Positions 11,947-23,863 of a stretch of 64,000 nt of DNA are shown one piece after another. The stretch lies in the NCBI GenBank assembly GCA_963930655.1, contig OZ005609.1, positions 14,581,001 through 14,645,000 on the forward strand, in the 5' to 3' direction. This DNA comes from Myrica gale (Eukaryota > Streptophyta > Magnoliopsida > Fagales > Myricaceae). Numbering within the stretch: position 1 is the first letter of the stretch; each line of letters starts with the position of its first letter. The translations under genes were made by a program, and so were the position numbers. The notes beneath the pieces are model-generated. The model was not told the origin of the DNA, searched no databases, and saw only the letters and a program-made list of their open reading frames with translations.

Positions 11947-12458
11947 TGTTGGCCAAAAGTCAAGTCTTGCGGCTGCAAAGCTTGACAAATCAAATATGGC
12001 ATGAGTCCTTCGCGTTGCTTGACAAATCAAATATGGCACGAATCCATACCCATCAAATGAAGTAAGATTTGCAGGCGGAAAATCTCGCATCGCAATGCAG
12101 CAACCAACAACTCCATTTAATGGAGTTAGGCGCAGCTCATTTACTTCAGCAGCTCATCCAGAAACCGTTCTAACTTCTCTTCTTCCTTTATAAAGTGGTA
12201 ACGTGAATGAGAGAAATGTGTGACTCTCAGTTGAAGAGCACCCGTGAGTTAAGAGAAAAAATTGTGACTCTTTGATGTAGAGCACCCGTGGGTTGAGAAA
12301 GATTGTGAAAAAGAAATGTGCGGTGTGAGAGTTGAGAGTTTGTAAAGTTTTGATTTTGTGAGTGAAATCAAAACTCTCCTCCGTGGACGTAGGCAGTTGC
12401 TGAACCACGTAAATATTGGCCTCCTGTGTGATTGTGTTTTACCGTCCTGTGCTCAAAA
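11947..12458 (+). repeat. 5' LTR of copia element
   Basis: Starts TGTTGGCCAAAAGTC and ends GTGCTCAAAA (the canonical CA is changed). It contains a TATA-like CTTTATAAAG at 12186-12195, the probable promoter, and tandem GAGCACCCGTG(A/G)GTTGAGA motifs. Confidence 0.9.
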
Positions 12459-12460
12459 AG

Positions 12461-12472
12461 TGGTATCAGAGC
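12461..12472 (+). other. primer binding site (initiator Met tRNA)
   Basis: TGGTATCAGAGC, two bases after the LTR, is the standard plant copia site complementary to the 3' end of initiator methionine tRNA. Confidence 0.93.
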
Positions 12473-13062
12473 CCGGCAGGTGGTCGAAATTTTCGTTTTT
12501 GTATTCGGCTGAGGCCAGATCTGCGTCCAAAGGCATTTTGGAACTAACTAGGAATTCCTCGCGATGAGACGAGCACAACGGTATAAACCAGAGGTCAAAC
12601 GGACACCGCACGCGCCCACACGCCCCCTATAAAAGTTGTTACACGTGTGCCCACTCTCCGCAAGCGCCTCTACGCGCCGCCAACTCGCCGGAAAGTGCAA
12701 CACACGCCTCCACGTGTTCATAAGAAGAAGACCACAGCTTGCATGCGTGGCACGCGCTCCCACGTGCCTGGGGTGAATCGTACCGTTCGAGTAGGTCGGA
12801 GTCGCCGAGTTGACTCGACGAGTTTGGACGAGTCATGCTGAGTTGGACTAAGCTGGACGAGTCAACTCGCCGAGTTAATGGTAACGGTAACCGTTAACGC
12901 CGTCAGCATCTTTGGAGAATATTCCGTTAGGGTGGACGAAATATTCCCTTTTTGGAAGGAATATTCCAGATTCGAATTTTAGGCATTTTGGGCTCCGTTT
13001 TGCGAGATTCAACTCCAAACGTAGAGAAACAATCCATTTGAGCCTGAGATATAGGTGAATCG

Positions 13063-13317
13063 ATGGCAAATTTAGGTTTCGGTGGAATGATCAATCTTAC
13101 GGCGTCCAACTACATACTTTGGAGACCTAGGATGGAGGACCTCCTAAACTGCTTGGATCTGTTTGATCCAATAGAGAGAAAAGGTGTGAAACCAGCGACG
13201 ATGCCAGAGAAAGATTGGAGAAAGTTGCACAGGAGAACTATTGATCAGATAAGACAATGGATCGACCATAGTGTGTTAATAACATGTTGCCCAAGAGACA
13301 GATGTATAGGTTGTTGA
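13063..13317 (+). pseudogene. copia gag N-terminus
   Basis: The frame opens MANLGFGGMINLTASNY and continues with ILWRPRMEDLLNCLDLFDPI, the usual start of plant copia gag (a substrate-like LTxxNYxxW motif followed by a helix-rich capsid N-terminus). It starts ~600 bases after the primer site. After about 75 codons the frame runs into the tandem-repeat block at 13308 and stops, so the capsid domain and zinc knuckle are missing. Confidence 0.75.
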
Positions 13318-13690
13318 GTAGAGGTTACTGTCACTTCCTCCACCAGAGACTGTAGGAGATGATGAGGTGTTGAGCAGAGGGTGATGTCACCTCCTCCACC
13401 AAATATTGCAGGAGATACATGGTGTTGAGTACAGGGTGCATCTCTTCCTCCACCAGATAGATGCATAGGGTGTTGAGTAGAAGGTGGATCACCTCCTCCA
13501 CCGGACTTTGCTGCAAAAGCAGAGAGTGTTGAGTAGAAGACGTTGTCACCTCCTCCACTAGAGATTGCAGCACAAGCAGAGGGTGTTGAGTAGAAGGTGT
13601 TGTCACCTCCTCCGCCAGATATTGCAGCAGATACACGTGGTGTTAAGTAGAAGGCATTGTCACCTCCTCCACCAAAAGTTGGAGGAAATG
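13308..13690 (+). repeat. tandem repeat, ~7 units of ~50-56 bp, inside copia
   Basis: Each unit has the form GTGTTGAG(T/C)AGA...GTCACCTCCTCCACC...ATTGCAG. In one frame a unit reads roughly V-E-stop-K-V-x-S-P-P-P-P-x-I-A, so the ancestral unit was probably a coding proline-rich repeat in which a Gln codon became TAG. Related units recur at 14505-14895. Confidence 0.85.
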
Positions 13691-14046
13691 AAGGCTAGCA
13701 ACCAGCCGAAAAAGAGGGAGATGGTGAAAGTTTATTCTCTATTCCTCGTGATTTTGAAGAAGGTTATGTTCATAGTGCGAGTCCGGATGAAAAATAGGTG
13801 GTAGATACAGCAGCTTCCGACCACGTCGCTCCTCGCAAAGACTTATTCATGGAGCCAGAGAATATGGAACAGTGAAAAGAGGAAACTCAAGTTCCTCTAA
13901 GATCGCTGGTGTAGGCGATCAGAAAAAGTCCAATGTATCAAGACCATGGTGTTATACAAGTGCCCAACTTTCGACTAAATCCAATATTCGTGTCAGCCTT
14001 TTACCGCGAGGGCTATGACAACCGTTTCAGCAACGATACCTAGAAG

Positions 14047-14450
14047 TTGATGAAAGATATTTTGGTTGTCGCTTGTGGACACATTTGTGGCACGTTATTT
14101 CAAACTCATGTAAAGATATGTGATGATGGTCTCAAAGCGGGTGAAGGTGAGACATCTCCAAATCTGTGGCATAAGAGACTCAGGCACATGAGGGAGAAAG
14201 GGTTATTTACATTAGCAGAGAAAGCGTGCATCCTGGTGAACTGGAGGAAAGAGCGTCCAACCCTTTGCAGAAAAAGAGTCTAGAGAAGATCAAAGTTGAT
14301 GATTCTGGTACACTTTGATCTATGGTCCCTTTTAAAGAGATATCTTTGGTGGTAACAGATATGCAACATGTTACTTCATGAGCAGAACACTATCAGATCT
14401 GTTGACGCTTGAGGCTTCGGAGATAGTGTGGCTGGCTGAAAGATATCCTC
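14047..14450 (+). pseudogene. copia GAG-pre-integrase and integrase N-terminus remnant
   Basis: LWHKRLRHMREKGLFTLAEK at ~14167-14225 is the GAG-pre-integrase motif with the His pair of the integrase zinc-binding region. From ~14300, in broken frames, VHFDLWSLL and GGNRYATCYFM correspond to the start of the integrase catalytic core. Stops and frameshifts end it before the second catalytic Asp can be identified. Confidence 0.7.
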
Positions 14451-14504
14451 CTCTCGTTGTAGAGTGATTAGGTGTAAAGTGTTTGCACATGAATCAAAGC
14501 TGCA

Positions 14505-14895
14505 GAGATAGGTGTTGAGTTGGAGAACAGTTACTCACTCCACCAGAAGATTTGGATACAGGTTTTGGGATCCTAGAGCTGATCGCTTCAGAAGGTTATC
14601 AAACCCAAGTGGATATTATTCAGTCCTAGACGGCTTCAGTTTGCCACAGACACTGAAGGAACGCAGGACGGTTCCCCTGAACAGGATGGTGATGAAGTGT
14701 GTTGAGCGACAGAAGAAGATATCAATCCACCAGAAGTTGCTGAGAGAGTGTTGAGTATAGGGGTGCAGCTACCCACTCCACTAGAAGCTGCAGAAAAGGG
14801 TGTTGAGCAAGGGGAGAGACGTACCCCCTCCACCAAAGGTTGCAGAAATTAGTGTTGATCAGGAGTTATCTGCTCCACTAGAAGTTGTATGGTCA
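14505..14895 (+). repeat. second block of the copia proline-rich tandem repeat
   Basis: At least five units starting GTGTTGAG and containing CACTCCA(C/T)(C/T)AGAAG recur (14508, 14699, 14748, 14800, 14852). They share the unit design of 13308-13690 but are more diverged and spaced. Confidence 0.75.
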
Positions 14896-15063
14896 TCACA
14901 AGTGATCCAATGATGATGAATTTCCTCTGATTGACGATCCTCCACGGAGAGAGGGCTGTCACTGATCCCGTCGAAGAGATTTCCGGAATCAGATTTCTTC
15001 TAATTGATGATGGGGAGCAACAAAGTTTTTGTGAAGTCAGAACTCATAGAGACATGTTGATTC

Positions 15064-15165
15064 AGGAGATGCAAGATGCCTTGCACAGGTGATGCAAGAT
15101 GAGGAGAGTCCCTTGCACAGGAGATGCAAGATGCCTTGCACAGGAGTTGCAAGATGAAATGATTT
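15064..15165 (+). repeat. short tandem repeat GATGCAAGATG(CC)TTGCACAGG
   Basis: Four near copies of a ~24-base unit alternating GCAAGATG and CCTTGCACAGGAG. The unit is itself partly palindromic (TTGCA). Confidence 0.75.
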
Positions 15166-15334
15166 CCTTGCAGAAGAATCAGACGTCTGAGCTAGTGAGG
15201 CTTCCAAAAGAGCACTGAGGGTTTTAGCTGACATGTTGTCATAGATGGAGCTATGTGGGACATAGCCGGGATAGACACCTCCAATCGATTGATGTCAGGC
15301 ACAGTCTTCTCTTGTGGTTATGGAGGGGGAGAAT

Positions 15335-15833
15335 TATTGGCAAAAAGTCAAGCTTTGCGACTGCAAAACTTGACAAATCAAATATGGCATGAGACCTTCG
15401 CATTGCTTTTCGCAAATCCATACCCAGCAAATGAAGTCAAGATTTTCAGGCGACAAATCTTGCATCGCAATGCAGCAACCAACAACTCCATTTAATGGAG
15501 TGAGGCGCAGCTCATTTACTTCAACAGCTCAACCAGAAATCGTTCGAACTTCTCTTCTTCCTTTATAAAGTAATAACGTGAATGAGAGAAATGTATGACT
15601 CTCAGTTGAAGAGCACCCGTGGGTTGAGAGAAAAAAGTGTGACTCTCTGATGTAGAGCACCCGTGGGTTGAGAGAGATTGTGAAAAAGAAATGTGCGGTG
15701 TGAGAGTTGAGAGTTTGTAAAGTTTTGATTCTGTGAGTGAAATCAAAACTCTCCTCCGTGGACGTAGGCAGTTGTCGAACTACATAAATATTGGCCTCTT
15801 GTGTGTTTGTGTTTTACCGTCCTGTGCTCAACA
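15335..15833 (+). repeat. 3' LTR of copia element
   Basis: Matches the 5' LTR along its length with scattered differences. It starts TATTGGC (TG changed to TA) and ends GCTCAACA, followed by the GGCGA duplication. Confidence 0.9.
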
Positions 15834-15838
15834 GGCGA

Positions 15839-16356
15839 GTCTTAACTTCAGTATAGCCCTGTGCTTGACCCTTCCCAAAATAGTTGAGTAAAAAATTATG
15901 GAAGAATTTTGGCAGGAAAAAACTCATTGAAAGAGAGTTTTTGAGCCTTTGCTCACAAGATTTTTACTTTTTTAAAAAAATTATTGCGAGTATGTTACAT
16001 CCTCGATCCTCAAAGCTAGTTAAAAAAGAAAAAATGGACCCTTTATTAAAAGCTATAGTTTTTTTACAGACACATCACAAGCATTTATTGCAACAATTCA
16101 CAAAACATGATAGCTTTAATAGACACACTTTTCTCGTTTGGCTCCCTTTCTTAGGCATCCTCCAAACAGTGTTTGTATATAGTTTTTTCTTATTCTCGAT
16201 AAACTTGCCTAGCATTAAAGCACGAAAATAAAAAGAGATGGTGCAGACTGCATAATATGAGTTGAGCACATTAAGGCACAATTTGACGAGATAAAAAAGT
16301 CAACAGGATCAACCGAAAAAGAGCGAAAGGCCCGCCTAAGAAAGAGATGACTTGGG
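15839..16356. other. non-coding, nothing recognised
   Basis: A reading frame at 15884-16231 shows no family features. No repeat is recognised. Confidence 0.35.
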
Positions 16357-16532
16357 GGCTGTTTGGCCATAAAAAATTTCTAGGATTTTTTTGAATACAA
16401 AATATTCACAACCAAACATCATTTTTAACTCTACATAAAAATAACTACAACATGCATACCAATAAAGTTAACATCACATAAAAATTCTCAAAACACAAAA
16501 AAATCCTCAAAATACTATACAACCAAACAACC
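16357..16532. mobile_element. small MITE with GG(C/T)TGTTTGG termini
   Basis: The left end GGCTGTTTGGCCATA and the reversed right end GGTTGTTTGGTTGTATAG form an inverted repeat that continues with an (A)GGATTTTTTTG block on both sides. Size (176 bp) and termini fit a Tourist/PIF-type or hAT-type MITE. A clear target duplication is not visible. Confidence 0.6.
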
Positions 16533-17373
16533 TTTTGATTTCAAACGCGCTTGTTATTATTGCTTATTCAAAATTCATAAAAACTACAATGGAAATAATC
16601 ATTGTTCATCTTTGAGTTTTACATATACTTTTTATAAAAGGTGATTGATTTTTAAAATTAAAAATTTTAATTCTAAAATTTTATACCTATTTCATAAGAG
16701 ATCAACACAGAGCACTTGACTCTTGAGATATTAAAATTTAACTTTTTCGATCCACAAATACAATTAATTACAAATCTTTCCTTTACCATTGTAATCACTT
16801 AATTCATTATTTTTTGAAATAAATAAAAAATATTTTACTTTATCAATGGAATTGATAAAATAATTCTTTGAGGACATAATGCAACAACATGAATCCAAAG
16901 CATGGTGTTTTTGTGCCAAAATTTTAGGGTGGTCAAAATTTTGAGAACTTGAGTTTGTGAAAACAATGAAGAGAGAAATGATTTTGATGGGTCATATTAT
17001 GACTGAACCAGCCCATCAGTAATGCACTAGCCCAGCTATAGTTCTGTCCAAGTCCATAAGCACGCTCAAGACCCCGAGCCCGCACAAATATGAATTTGCC
17101 CCTCCATGTCTTCTTGCCTGATTATTCAAGGAGTCCTAAAGCTCTCGGGATTAAACCCCAATTAGGATTCAAACCCTCTTCATATAAATAGGCAAGTACC
17201 CCCTTCATATTTTCTCAAGTTTAATTACTTCTCTAATACTAAAACTCTCCTTGAGATCTAACTTAGGCATTAGAGTCTTCACATTCGAAGTCGCCCCTCT
17301 ATTTGTTCCCTTTCAGGTTTGATTGGCTCTAGCTCTTGGTAATGTTTGGAATCATCAGTTGGCGTCGTCTGTG

Positions 17374-19075
17374 AGAATTTCTCGAAAAAAGTATCATCCG
17401 AACCATGTACGCTCACCACATCATCCTTGTTCCACAGAGATAACTTCCTCCACTGAAATACCTAATGGTGACCAGCCACCTTCGGAAACAAACACGGGAC
17501 TCGTCCCCAACAGCAACGATGAGACAAACTCGAAACTCGTTCCCAACAGTAACGCACTGCTCCCCTCCTTGATCGAGACCGTCGAGAACCTTGTCCACAA
17601 ATCAACACGACGCCACAGGCAAAGCCTCCTTCGACCCCTCAACGTTCACATATGACTCATTCACATGAAGAAACTGCAGACAACCACTCTACTCACCAAT
17701 CCTCTCCCAAGCAGCATGGAGCGAACGGTTGGCAAGCTGCCTTCCACGAGCATATAGCCGGACAGGCAGAGCATATTCGGCACAAGAGGATCAGACGAAG
17801 AATCGCGATCTATGGCAATTTGAGTTTCAATAGAAGGTCTAAACCAAAAGCTGAACAAGGTGGAGAACATTAAGATGAACGACTCATCCATCCTAGCAAA
17901 CGTCGGCAACTCTCAGTTTACGATAAAGGTGCTCGCATGTCTGCTGCCCCCACGCTTCCGACAACCTGCAAATCTTTCGTCTGCACATGCACGTACAGTC
18001 ATATGCAGATCTCATCCTCTGTCGTGCGTTATCATTGACTCTCAACAGATCGGCACAACGATGGTTTTCTAGTCGATCGGCTGGAATATTCTACTACTTT
18101 GACACCTTCAGCACGCAGTTCCTGAGCCATTTTATATCAAATCGGCGGATCAAACGCCCGATTTCTAATTTTTTCAGTGTCAAGTAGAACCCTAAGGAAA
18201 GTCTACGTAGTTACATAGCGAACTTCAATTGTGAGGTCGTCAGGGTCTCCCAAGCTACCCATGAGGTCAAGATCATGGCACTAATCAGAGGTCTCATGGC
18301 AAATGACTTCCTCAAGACTCTTATGAGGAAAGCTTCGACCAATTTCGCAGATGTCATGACTAAAATACAAAAACACAGACTTCAAGGACATGTTCGCTGC
18401 ACGTCTCTGTGCTGCACCTCCCGATCGGAAGTGGAGAAAAGGGATTGTGACATCAATCGCACTCAATACCAAGATCAACAACGACGAATTGGCAGGGACC
18501 GCTCGCCACGACAGATGCAGCACAATTAGCCACTTCCAAAGCGACGCCCCTACCTCTTTCACGACCCTTAACGGGACCCCTAGGGAAATTTTAATGCATA
18601 TAAGGCAAGACTCGGGTGTCAAATGGTCTGGGAAGCTAAAAAGGCCACCAGAAAGCGAGACCAGAACGAATACTGTGAATTCCACGAAGATCGCGGACAA
18701 CTGCTACGATCTCAAGAGACAAATTGAGTATTTGCTCCAGCAAGGAAAATTGCGACGTTTCATACTAGAGCATGGCGTTCCTAAACGAAATTTACCCCGG
18801 GAACACACCCACGCCAGGATCACCAACTTGTTGCAAACAATTTGCCTGCACAGACAGACTTACCCTCACCTCCTTCCCAAGGAGAGGTCCAAATGATCAT
18901 AGGAGGACACATTGACGGCTCTAGTAGGAAAGAATTATGTGTGGGAAGCACAATACTAATAGTTTTTCCTTGCAGAACAGTACCTCAAGCGACCTCATAC
19001 AGAAGGAATACTTATTACATTCATAGAAGCCGACGCAAAAGGAGTCATACAGCCTCACAATGATTCACTTGTCGA
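17374..19075 (+). pseudogene. Tat gypsy gag region, degenerate
   Basis: Positioned directly after the primer site. Short frames such as 18390-18896 keep a gag/protease-linker-like run (for example CYDLKRQIEYLLQQGKLRRF at ~18700-18762, a common Tat gag C-terminal motif). No uninterrupted gag is left. Confidence 0.6.
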
Positions 19076-20678
19076 CAATGACAGTCAGCTGACATAATCT
19101 TCTCTGAGGCTTCCGACCAATTGGGTATCGAAGGCTCCCACCTCGTATCCTGTGACGCAGAGCTATTCGGGTTTGCTAGAGAATGAGTATGTCTGGTAGA
19201 TTCTGTACTGCTGTCAGTAACCATGGGTACCTACCCTGCTACGGCCACCACCCTCGTGGACTTTCTTGCAGTTGACATGCAGTCTTCATACAACAATATC
19301 ATCGAACGCTTTACTCTAGCTACCCTCCATGCCATCTCCTCCACTAGCATCTTACCTTGAAGTTCCTCACCCCCATGGGATTGAGTGTTGTCAAAAGAGA
19401 TCAGGAAGATGCTCGGGGCTGCTACTATTCTACCCTAAAAGTAGAATCTTGTAAGGTTGTGGAGAAAAGCCACAAAGCTATCAACGACATTCCAGCCATA
19501 CTTCCCTCAATAGACACCAACCTCAAGCTCGATAACCAAAACCAAAAGAGGATGGCTCGACCACTGGTTGTAGAGAGTCTAGACAAAGTCGAAATTGCAT
19601 CGGGAAAATAATAAGCATCAGCGCTACGTTGACTGGAACGCCATACCCTTGTGGAATTCCTGGCGCAACATCGCACTACATTTGCATAGTCCCACTCAGA
19701 AATGTAAAGGATCAATTTGGATGGCATCACCTACCAATTGAGTTTTTTTCCAGATGCGAAACCTAACCGGCAAAAGAGGAGGACCTTTGCACCCTAACGC
19801 AATCAAGCAGTTGCTGAGGAGGTTGGCAAATTGTTAGTTGCCAATCTCATTCGCGAAGTACATTATCCTAACTAGCTTTCCAACATGGTCATGGTGAAGA
19901 AAGCCAATGATAAGTGGCGGATGTGTGTGGACATTAAAGACCTTAACCAGTCGTGCCCTAAGGATAATTTCCCCATGCCTCGTATAGATCTGCTGGTCGA
20001 ATCCACTGTGACCATGAGATGTTGTCATTCCTTGACACATTTTTAGGGTACAACCAAATACGCATGGCGGTCCCTTACCATGAGAAAATGACATTTGTCA
20101 CTGACAGGGGCCTATATATTGCTATAAATTCATGAGATGTTGTCATTATTTGACATATTTTTGGGGTACAACCAAATACGCATGATGGTCCTTGACCAAA
20201 AGAAAATGGCATTTTTCCCTGACATGGGCCTATATTGCTTTTAAGTCGTGCCTTTGGGCTAAAGAATGCGCGAGCCACATACCAACGACTTGTCAACCTC
20301 ATGTTCAAATGTCAGATTGGTAGAAAGATGGTGGTTTTCGTGGACGACACGGTAGAAAAAAGCATCCAAGCTCACAATCATTTGGATGACCTTGAGGAAA
20401 CATTCCACGTCTTAGAAAGTTACCGCATAAAGCTTAATCCGACCAAATGCAACTTCGGAGTCTCTTATAGCAAATTCCTAGTGTTCCTGATATCCAGCAG
20501 AGGAATAGAAGCTATTCCGGAGAAGATACATGCAAGCATGCAGCTAAAACCCCCGCACACCATACAGGAGATGCAACGTCTCATTAGTAGCAAAGAATTG
20601 GCTCTCTGTCGGTTCATTTCTCGATTTACCGACAAGTGTTTGTCGTTCTTCAAAACTCTTCGTACCAATTTTAGATAG
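19076..20678 (+). pseudogene. Tat gypsy protease and reverse transcriptase remnant
   Basis: Protease-like fragments (DQLGIEGSHL near 19115) precede a linker with LKFLTPMGLSVVKRDQ (19351-19398). Reverse transcriptase follows in pieces: KWRMCVDIKDLNQSCPKDNF at ~19913, AFGLKNARATYQRLVN at ~20249, and the catalytic box VVFVDDT at ~20332-20352 (FVDD instead of YVDD), then LNPTKCNFGV. Frameshifts, stops and a 118-bp internal duplication (20013-20248) break the gene. Confidence 0.8.
20013..20248 (+). repeat. 118-bp tandem duplication inside reverse transcriptase
   Basis: Two consecutive copies start at 20013 and 20131 with CATGAGATGTTGTCATT. They share GGGTACAACCAAATACGCATG and end GGGCCTATAT. The duplicated piece is the palm-domain stretch before AFGLKNA. 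Confidence 0.85.
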
Positions 20679-20693
20679 ACTGACGAGTGTAAC

Positions 20694-21570
20694 ATGACAT
20701 TCAATAAACTTAAGGAATACCTCAGGAATCCCCCTTTGTTCAGCTGCCTAAACCAAGGAGACACGCTCTACTTTTATCTCGCTGTCAATGACCGGGCCCA
20801 TAGCATCGTCCCGCTCCGAGAAGAAGACGGACACCAGCGCCCCGTATACTATGTCATCAAGGCTTTGCGAGGGGCCAAGGAACGGTATTGCCCATAGAGA
20901 AAGCGACATTTGCTCTCCTTGTCACAACTAAGAAACTCTAACTGTATTTCCAAGCTCATACGACTGTAGTTCTCACCAACCTGCAACTAAAGAAAACATT
21001 GCAAATCATCTAAACTTCAGGGCCATTGAACTAGGAGAGTTTGATATCAAGAACCAACCTTGAACGGCGGCTCGGGGGCAGGTTCTAGCAGATTTCATGA
21101 TTGAAGTTGAAAACCAACACGCGCAACTCGAACAGCCCACTGAAACGATTCCCCTCTGAGCAAAATATGTTTAGAATGTTATGTTGATTGCTGGTCAAAC
21201 AAGTGGGCCAGCAGTGCAGACAAGTATTAATGTCACTTGATCAGACAATACACCCATTAGTCCAAATTTGAAGCCACTAACAACGGGGTCGAATATAAAG
21301 TCGTTTTAGCAAGTCTTAGCATTGCAAGTTTCTTAGGCGCTAACGGGATCGAAATACACAACAACTCCCAACTGATAGTAGGCCAGGTCAAAGGCAACTT
21401 TGTGGCGAAAGGGGACAACATGAAATAGTATTTGGCTTGTGTCCAAAAGCTCATGCATCTGTTTGAATACTTCTCAATAAAACAAATACCTCGCGAGGAG
21501 AATTCCTTAGCTGATAGCCTGGCTCAGATGGCTTCAAACCCTGATAATGTGGAAAGCTATGAGGATGTTC
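20694..21570 (+). pseudogene. Tat gypsy RNase H plus second (archaeal-type) RNase H
   Basis: PPLFSCLNQGDTLYFYLAVN and PVYYVIKALRGAKERYCP at 20725-20897 are the RT-linked RNase H. A second domain follows at ~21230-21560 with EATNNGVEYKVVLASL, IEIHNNSQLIVGQVKGNF and PREENSLADSLAQMAS, matching the additional RNase H characteristic of Tat elements. Stops are present (for example TAG after NMK at ~21427). Confidence 0.8.
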
Positions 21571-21779
21571 CCTATAAGTCTTGGATAAACCTTCTATTTG
21601 CTTTGAACTCACTGTGTGGCAAATAACCCAGGGGGAATGGTGGGGTGCCTCAATTAACCGTTTTCTCCTAACTTCGAAACTACCAACCGATAGAGTAGAA
21701 GCTCGGAAGATACGAACGAAGGCTTGTAGGTACATCATACAACTAAACGAGCTCAACAAATGAAGTTTCTCAGGACCTC

Positions 21780-22010
21780 TCCTCTGCTGTCTGGCTCCCC
21801 CTGAAGCAGACTATGTTCTCCGACAAATCCACGAAGGAATATGCGGAAATCACACGGGTGGACGTTCCCTGGCCAATAAAGCCATCCGAGCATGCTATTA
21901 TTGGCTGACAGTATTAAAAGAGTCCATGGCTATGGTAAAAGGCTGCAATAAGTGCTAGCGGAATGCAATTGCCCAACGGCTGCCTGCAGAGAACATGATC
22001 CCTATTAGTT
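21780..22010 (+). pseudogene. gypsy integrase zinc-finger fragment
   Basis: The frame IHEGICGNHTGGRSLANKAI followed by ACYYWLTVLKESM and VKGCNKC is the HHCC integrase N-terminal domain (H...H...C..C). It ends after RLPAENMIPIS; the catalytic core is absent. Confidence 0.75.
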
Positions 22011-23863
22011 TCCTTAGGAATTTTTCACAGTGGGAAATTGAAGCCTCACGAAAAGTCTTGCATGTCCCGCGGATGCTCAACAAGGTAGTCACCATGTCAT
22101 CAGGGTTGTCCAGAATGTAAGGGTCTACCCACGCTGACCTGGCGGTTGCTTTGATGATGGTCTCCTGCAACAACTTCTTTGGGAGTACAGTTAGACAGTC
22201 CACCATGAATGAGCAAGGAAGAAAAGAAGTTAAGAAAGAAAGTAGGAAGGACATAAGTCAAGAAAAGGAGTATAAGGCTAGAAATGTAGACAAACGCAAG
22301 ATAGAGGAAGAAGCAGAAGAAGAGTTGAATGCGGAAGGAAAGAGACAGGCCATATATAAAGAAAGGCTATCGAAAGGCTATCAATGGCAGTTCTGATACC
22401 CTGACGTTTCACAAAGTGATTCAGAAGCTTCGGCACTGGTGAGAAGTTAATTCATGACCCTTCGGAGAACGTGTTAATCATGCCTCTACAACCTCCAAAC
22501 AGTGAGCTATGTCGCCTAGGGCTCACGGTCATGAACAGCAGTGCCTGTTGATGATATGATTTCTGACATTATGTCACTAAATCATAAACGTGGCACAGCC
22601 AGCTTACGTCATCAAATTAATGCGTAGTACCACCCAAATGAAATTAAGAAGACATGTCACTCACAAGGTAAAACGATGGTACATGTTCTAAACGTCAATT
22701 GCCACAATGATCGTCATCACAATACAGGTTACAAATCGGGATAAACCACCACACAACCAAAAAAACGTCATGACCACTTGATCATGATCACAAGACCAAC
22801 TGTTCACCGTGATTACAACACCTCAGGACTTGTGTCCCCACGGAAAAATGCAAAAGACAATGATGACTCTAATCGGGTTAACAAAGTCTCGCTTGGCCCA
22901 AAAAATCAATGCAGGACTCAGAACAACTAGGGATTTCTTATACAAAGTAGTGTCGACGATCGCAAGGTTTAAGAACGAACGCAAAGGTAAGAGCGCACGG
23001 TTGTCAGCCGTTGGAGATCAGCAACAAAAGAGAAAAGAGAAAAAAAAAGAAAAAGAGAGAGATCTGGAGTGGAATCAATTAGAGGGAGAAGCCACCTAGA
23101 ACTACGTTGACAGCCGTTGGAGATCAGCAACAAAAGAGAAAAAGAGAGAGATCTGGAAGATTTTTCGCCAAAGGAGCCACGAGTCATGATCTTCCGTATT
23201 TTCTAACAAAATGTTAACGAAAGCCACAAAAAGGAACGAAAGACAAAAAGTAAGGGAGGGAAAGGAGGTGAAGGATCAAATGTTGTAATTGTGTCAAAAG
23301 CTTAAGTTGTTAGTTAAGGCGTAACCTTATTTTCTTATAGTAGATAGCGCAGAGCCTCATACTAAGTGACAGGTTAGCATGAGAGACTGCACTACATGCA
23401 TGGGTGCCAACAGGTTGGGCAGTCAAGCACTTTAACTAGTTAAGGAGTTATTGTTGGCCCCCATAAAGCTACCAACAGTAAGAGTTTCAACAGAGGGAGA
23501 GAGATCCATGAAAGTTTTTTCTATTGGTCATCCCAAATATTTGGCATATATCACTATGAACTTAGCTTTTATATCATGTGAATTTACTACTCATCTCAAA
23601 TGCTTAAACTCATAGGAAGAGAAAAATTTTATTATTTGAATTATATTCTCTAATATCTACAAAGTTGGGTTTGGATTCAATCCCAAAAGTAAAAATTTAT
23701 ATATATGCTTGAACAAACAATTCTCATCCAATCACCACATTAATGTACTACAAAATTAGATTTAAATTGTAGATAAAACTCATTAATACCATAGTTGAAT
23801 GAGAATTGTTTATTACTGATATTGCATATGTTTACATGGTTGGTTACTTAATGCATCAGCTAG
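22011..23863. other. non-coding, possible gypsy-derived sequence
   Basis: No recognisable gene. Contains a Lys/Glu-rich reading frame at 22151-22396 with no family match, and a local duplication at 23001-23160. Confidence 0.35.
23001..23160 (+). repeat. local direct duplication, ~55 bp
   Basis: TTG(T/A)CAGCCGTTGGAGATC plus the following AGCAACAAAAGAGAAAA and GAGAGAGATCTGGA occurs at 23001-23072 and again at 23107-23160. Confidence 0.85.

Larger units (their letters stand above)
11947..15833 (+). mobile_element. Ty1/copia retrotransposon, internally deleted
   Basis: Two LTRs (11947-12458 and 15335-15833) are close copies, flanked by the 5-bp target duplication GGCGA (11942-11946 and 15834-15838). 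A Met-tRNA primer site follows the left LTR, and the purine tract GGAGGGGGAGAA precedes the right LTR. The internal part is only ~2.9 kb against ~4-4.5 kb for full copia elements. It retains a gag start and pre-integrase/integrase traces but no reverse transcriptase or RNase H that I can see. Much of the interior is replaced by tandem repeats. The copy is defective. Confidence 0.9.
16985..22010 (+). mobile_element. Ty3/gypsy Tat-lineage retrotransposon, truncated and decayed
   Basis: A 5' LTR-like region (about 16985-17357) with TATA motif CATATAAATAGG (17180-17191) is followed at once by TTGGCGTCGTCTGTG (17359-17373), the primer-site context typical of Tat-type elements. The order downstream is a degenerate gag, protease/reverse transcriptase, RNase H, a second archaeal-type RNase H domain and the integrase zinc finger. 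The extra RNase H and long leader are Tat hallmarks. The element breaks off in integrase near 22010, and no 3' LTR is found. Numerous stops indicate an old copy. Confidence 0.8.

Noticed and set aside
13308..13690. Regularly spaced repeats considered as a CRISPR array
   Set aside because: Units are contiguous, diverged and derive from a proline-rich coding repeat inside a copia element.
21955..22254. 99-codon minus-strand frame opposite the gypsy remnant
   Set aside because: Protein-like in part, but it has no recognisable domain and lies within decayed retroelement sequence.
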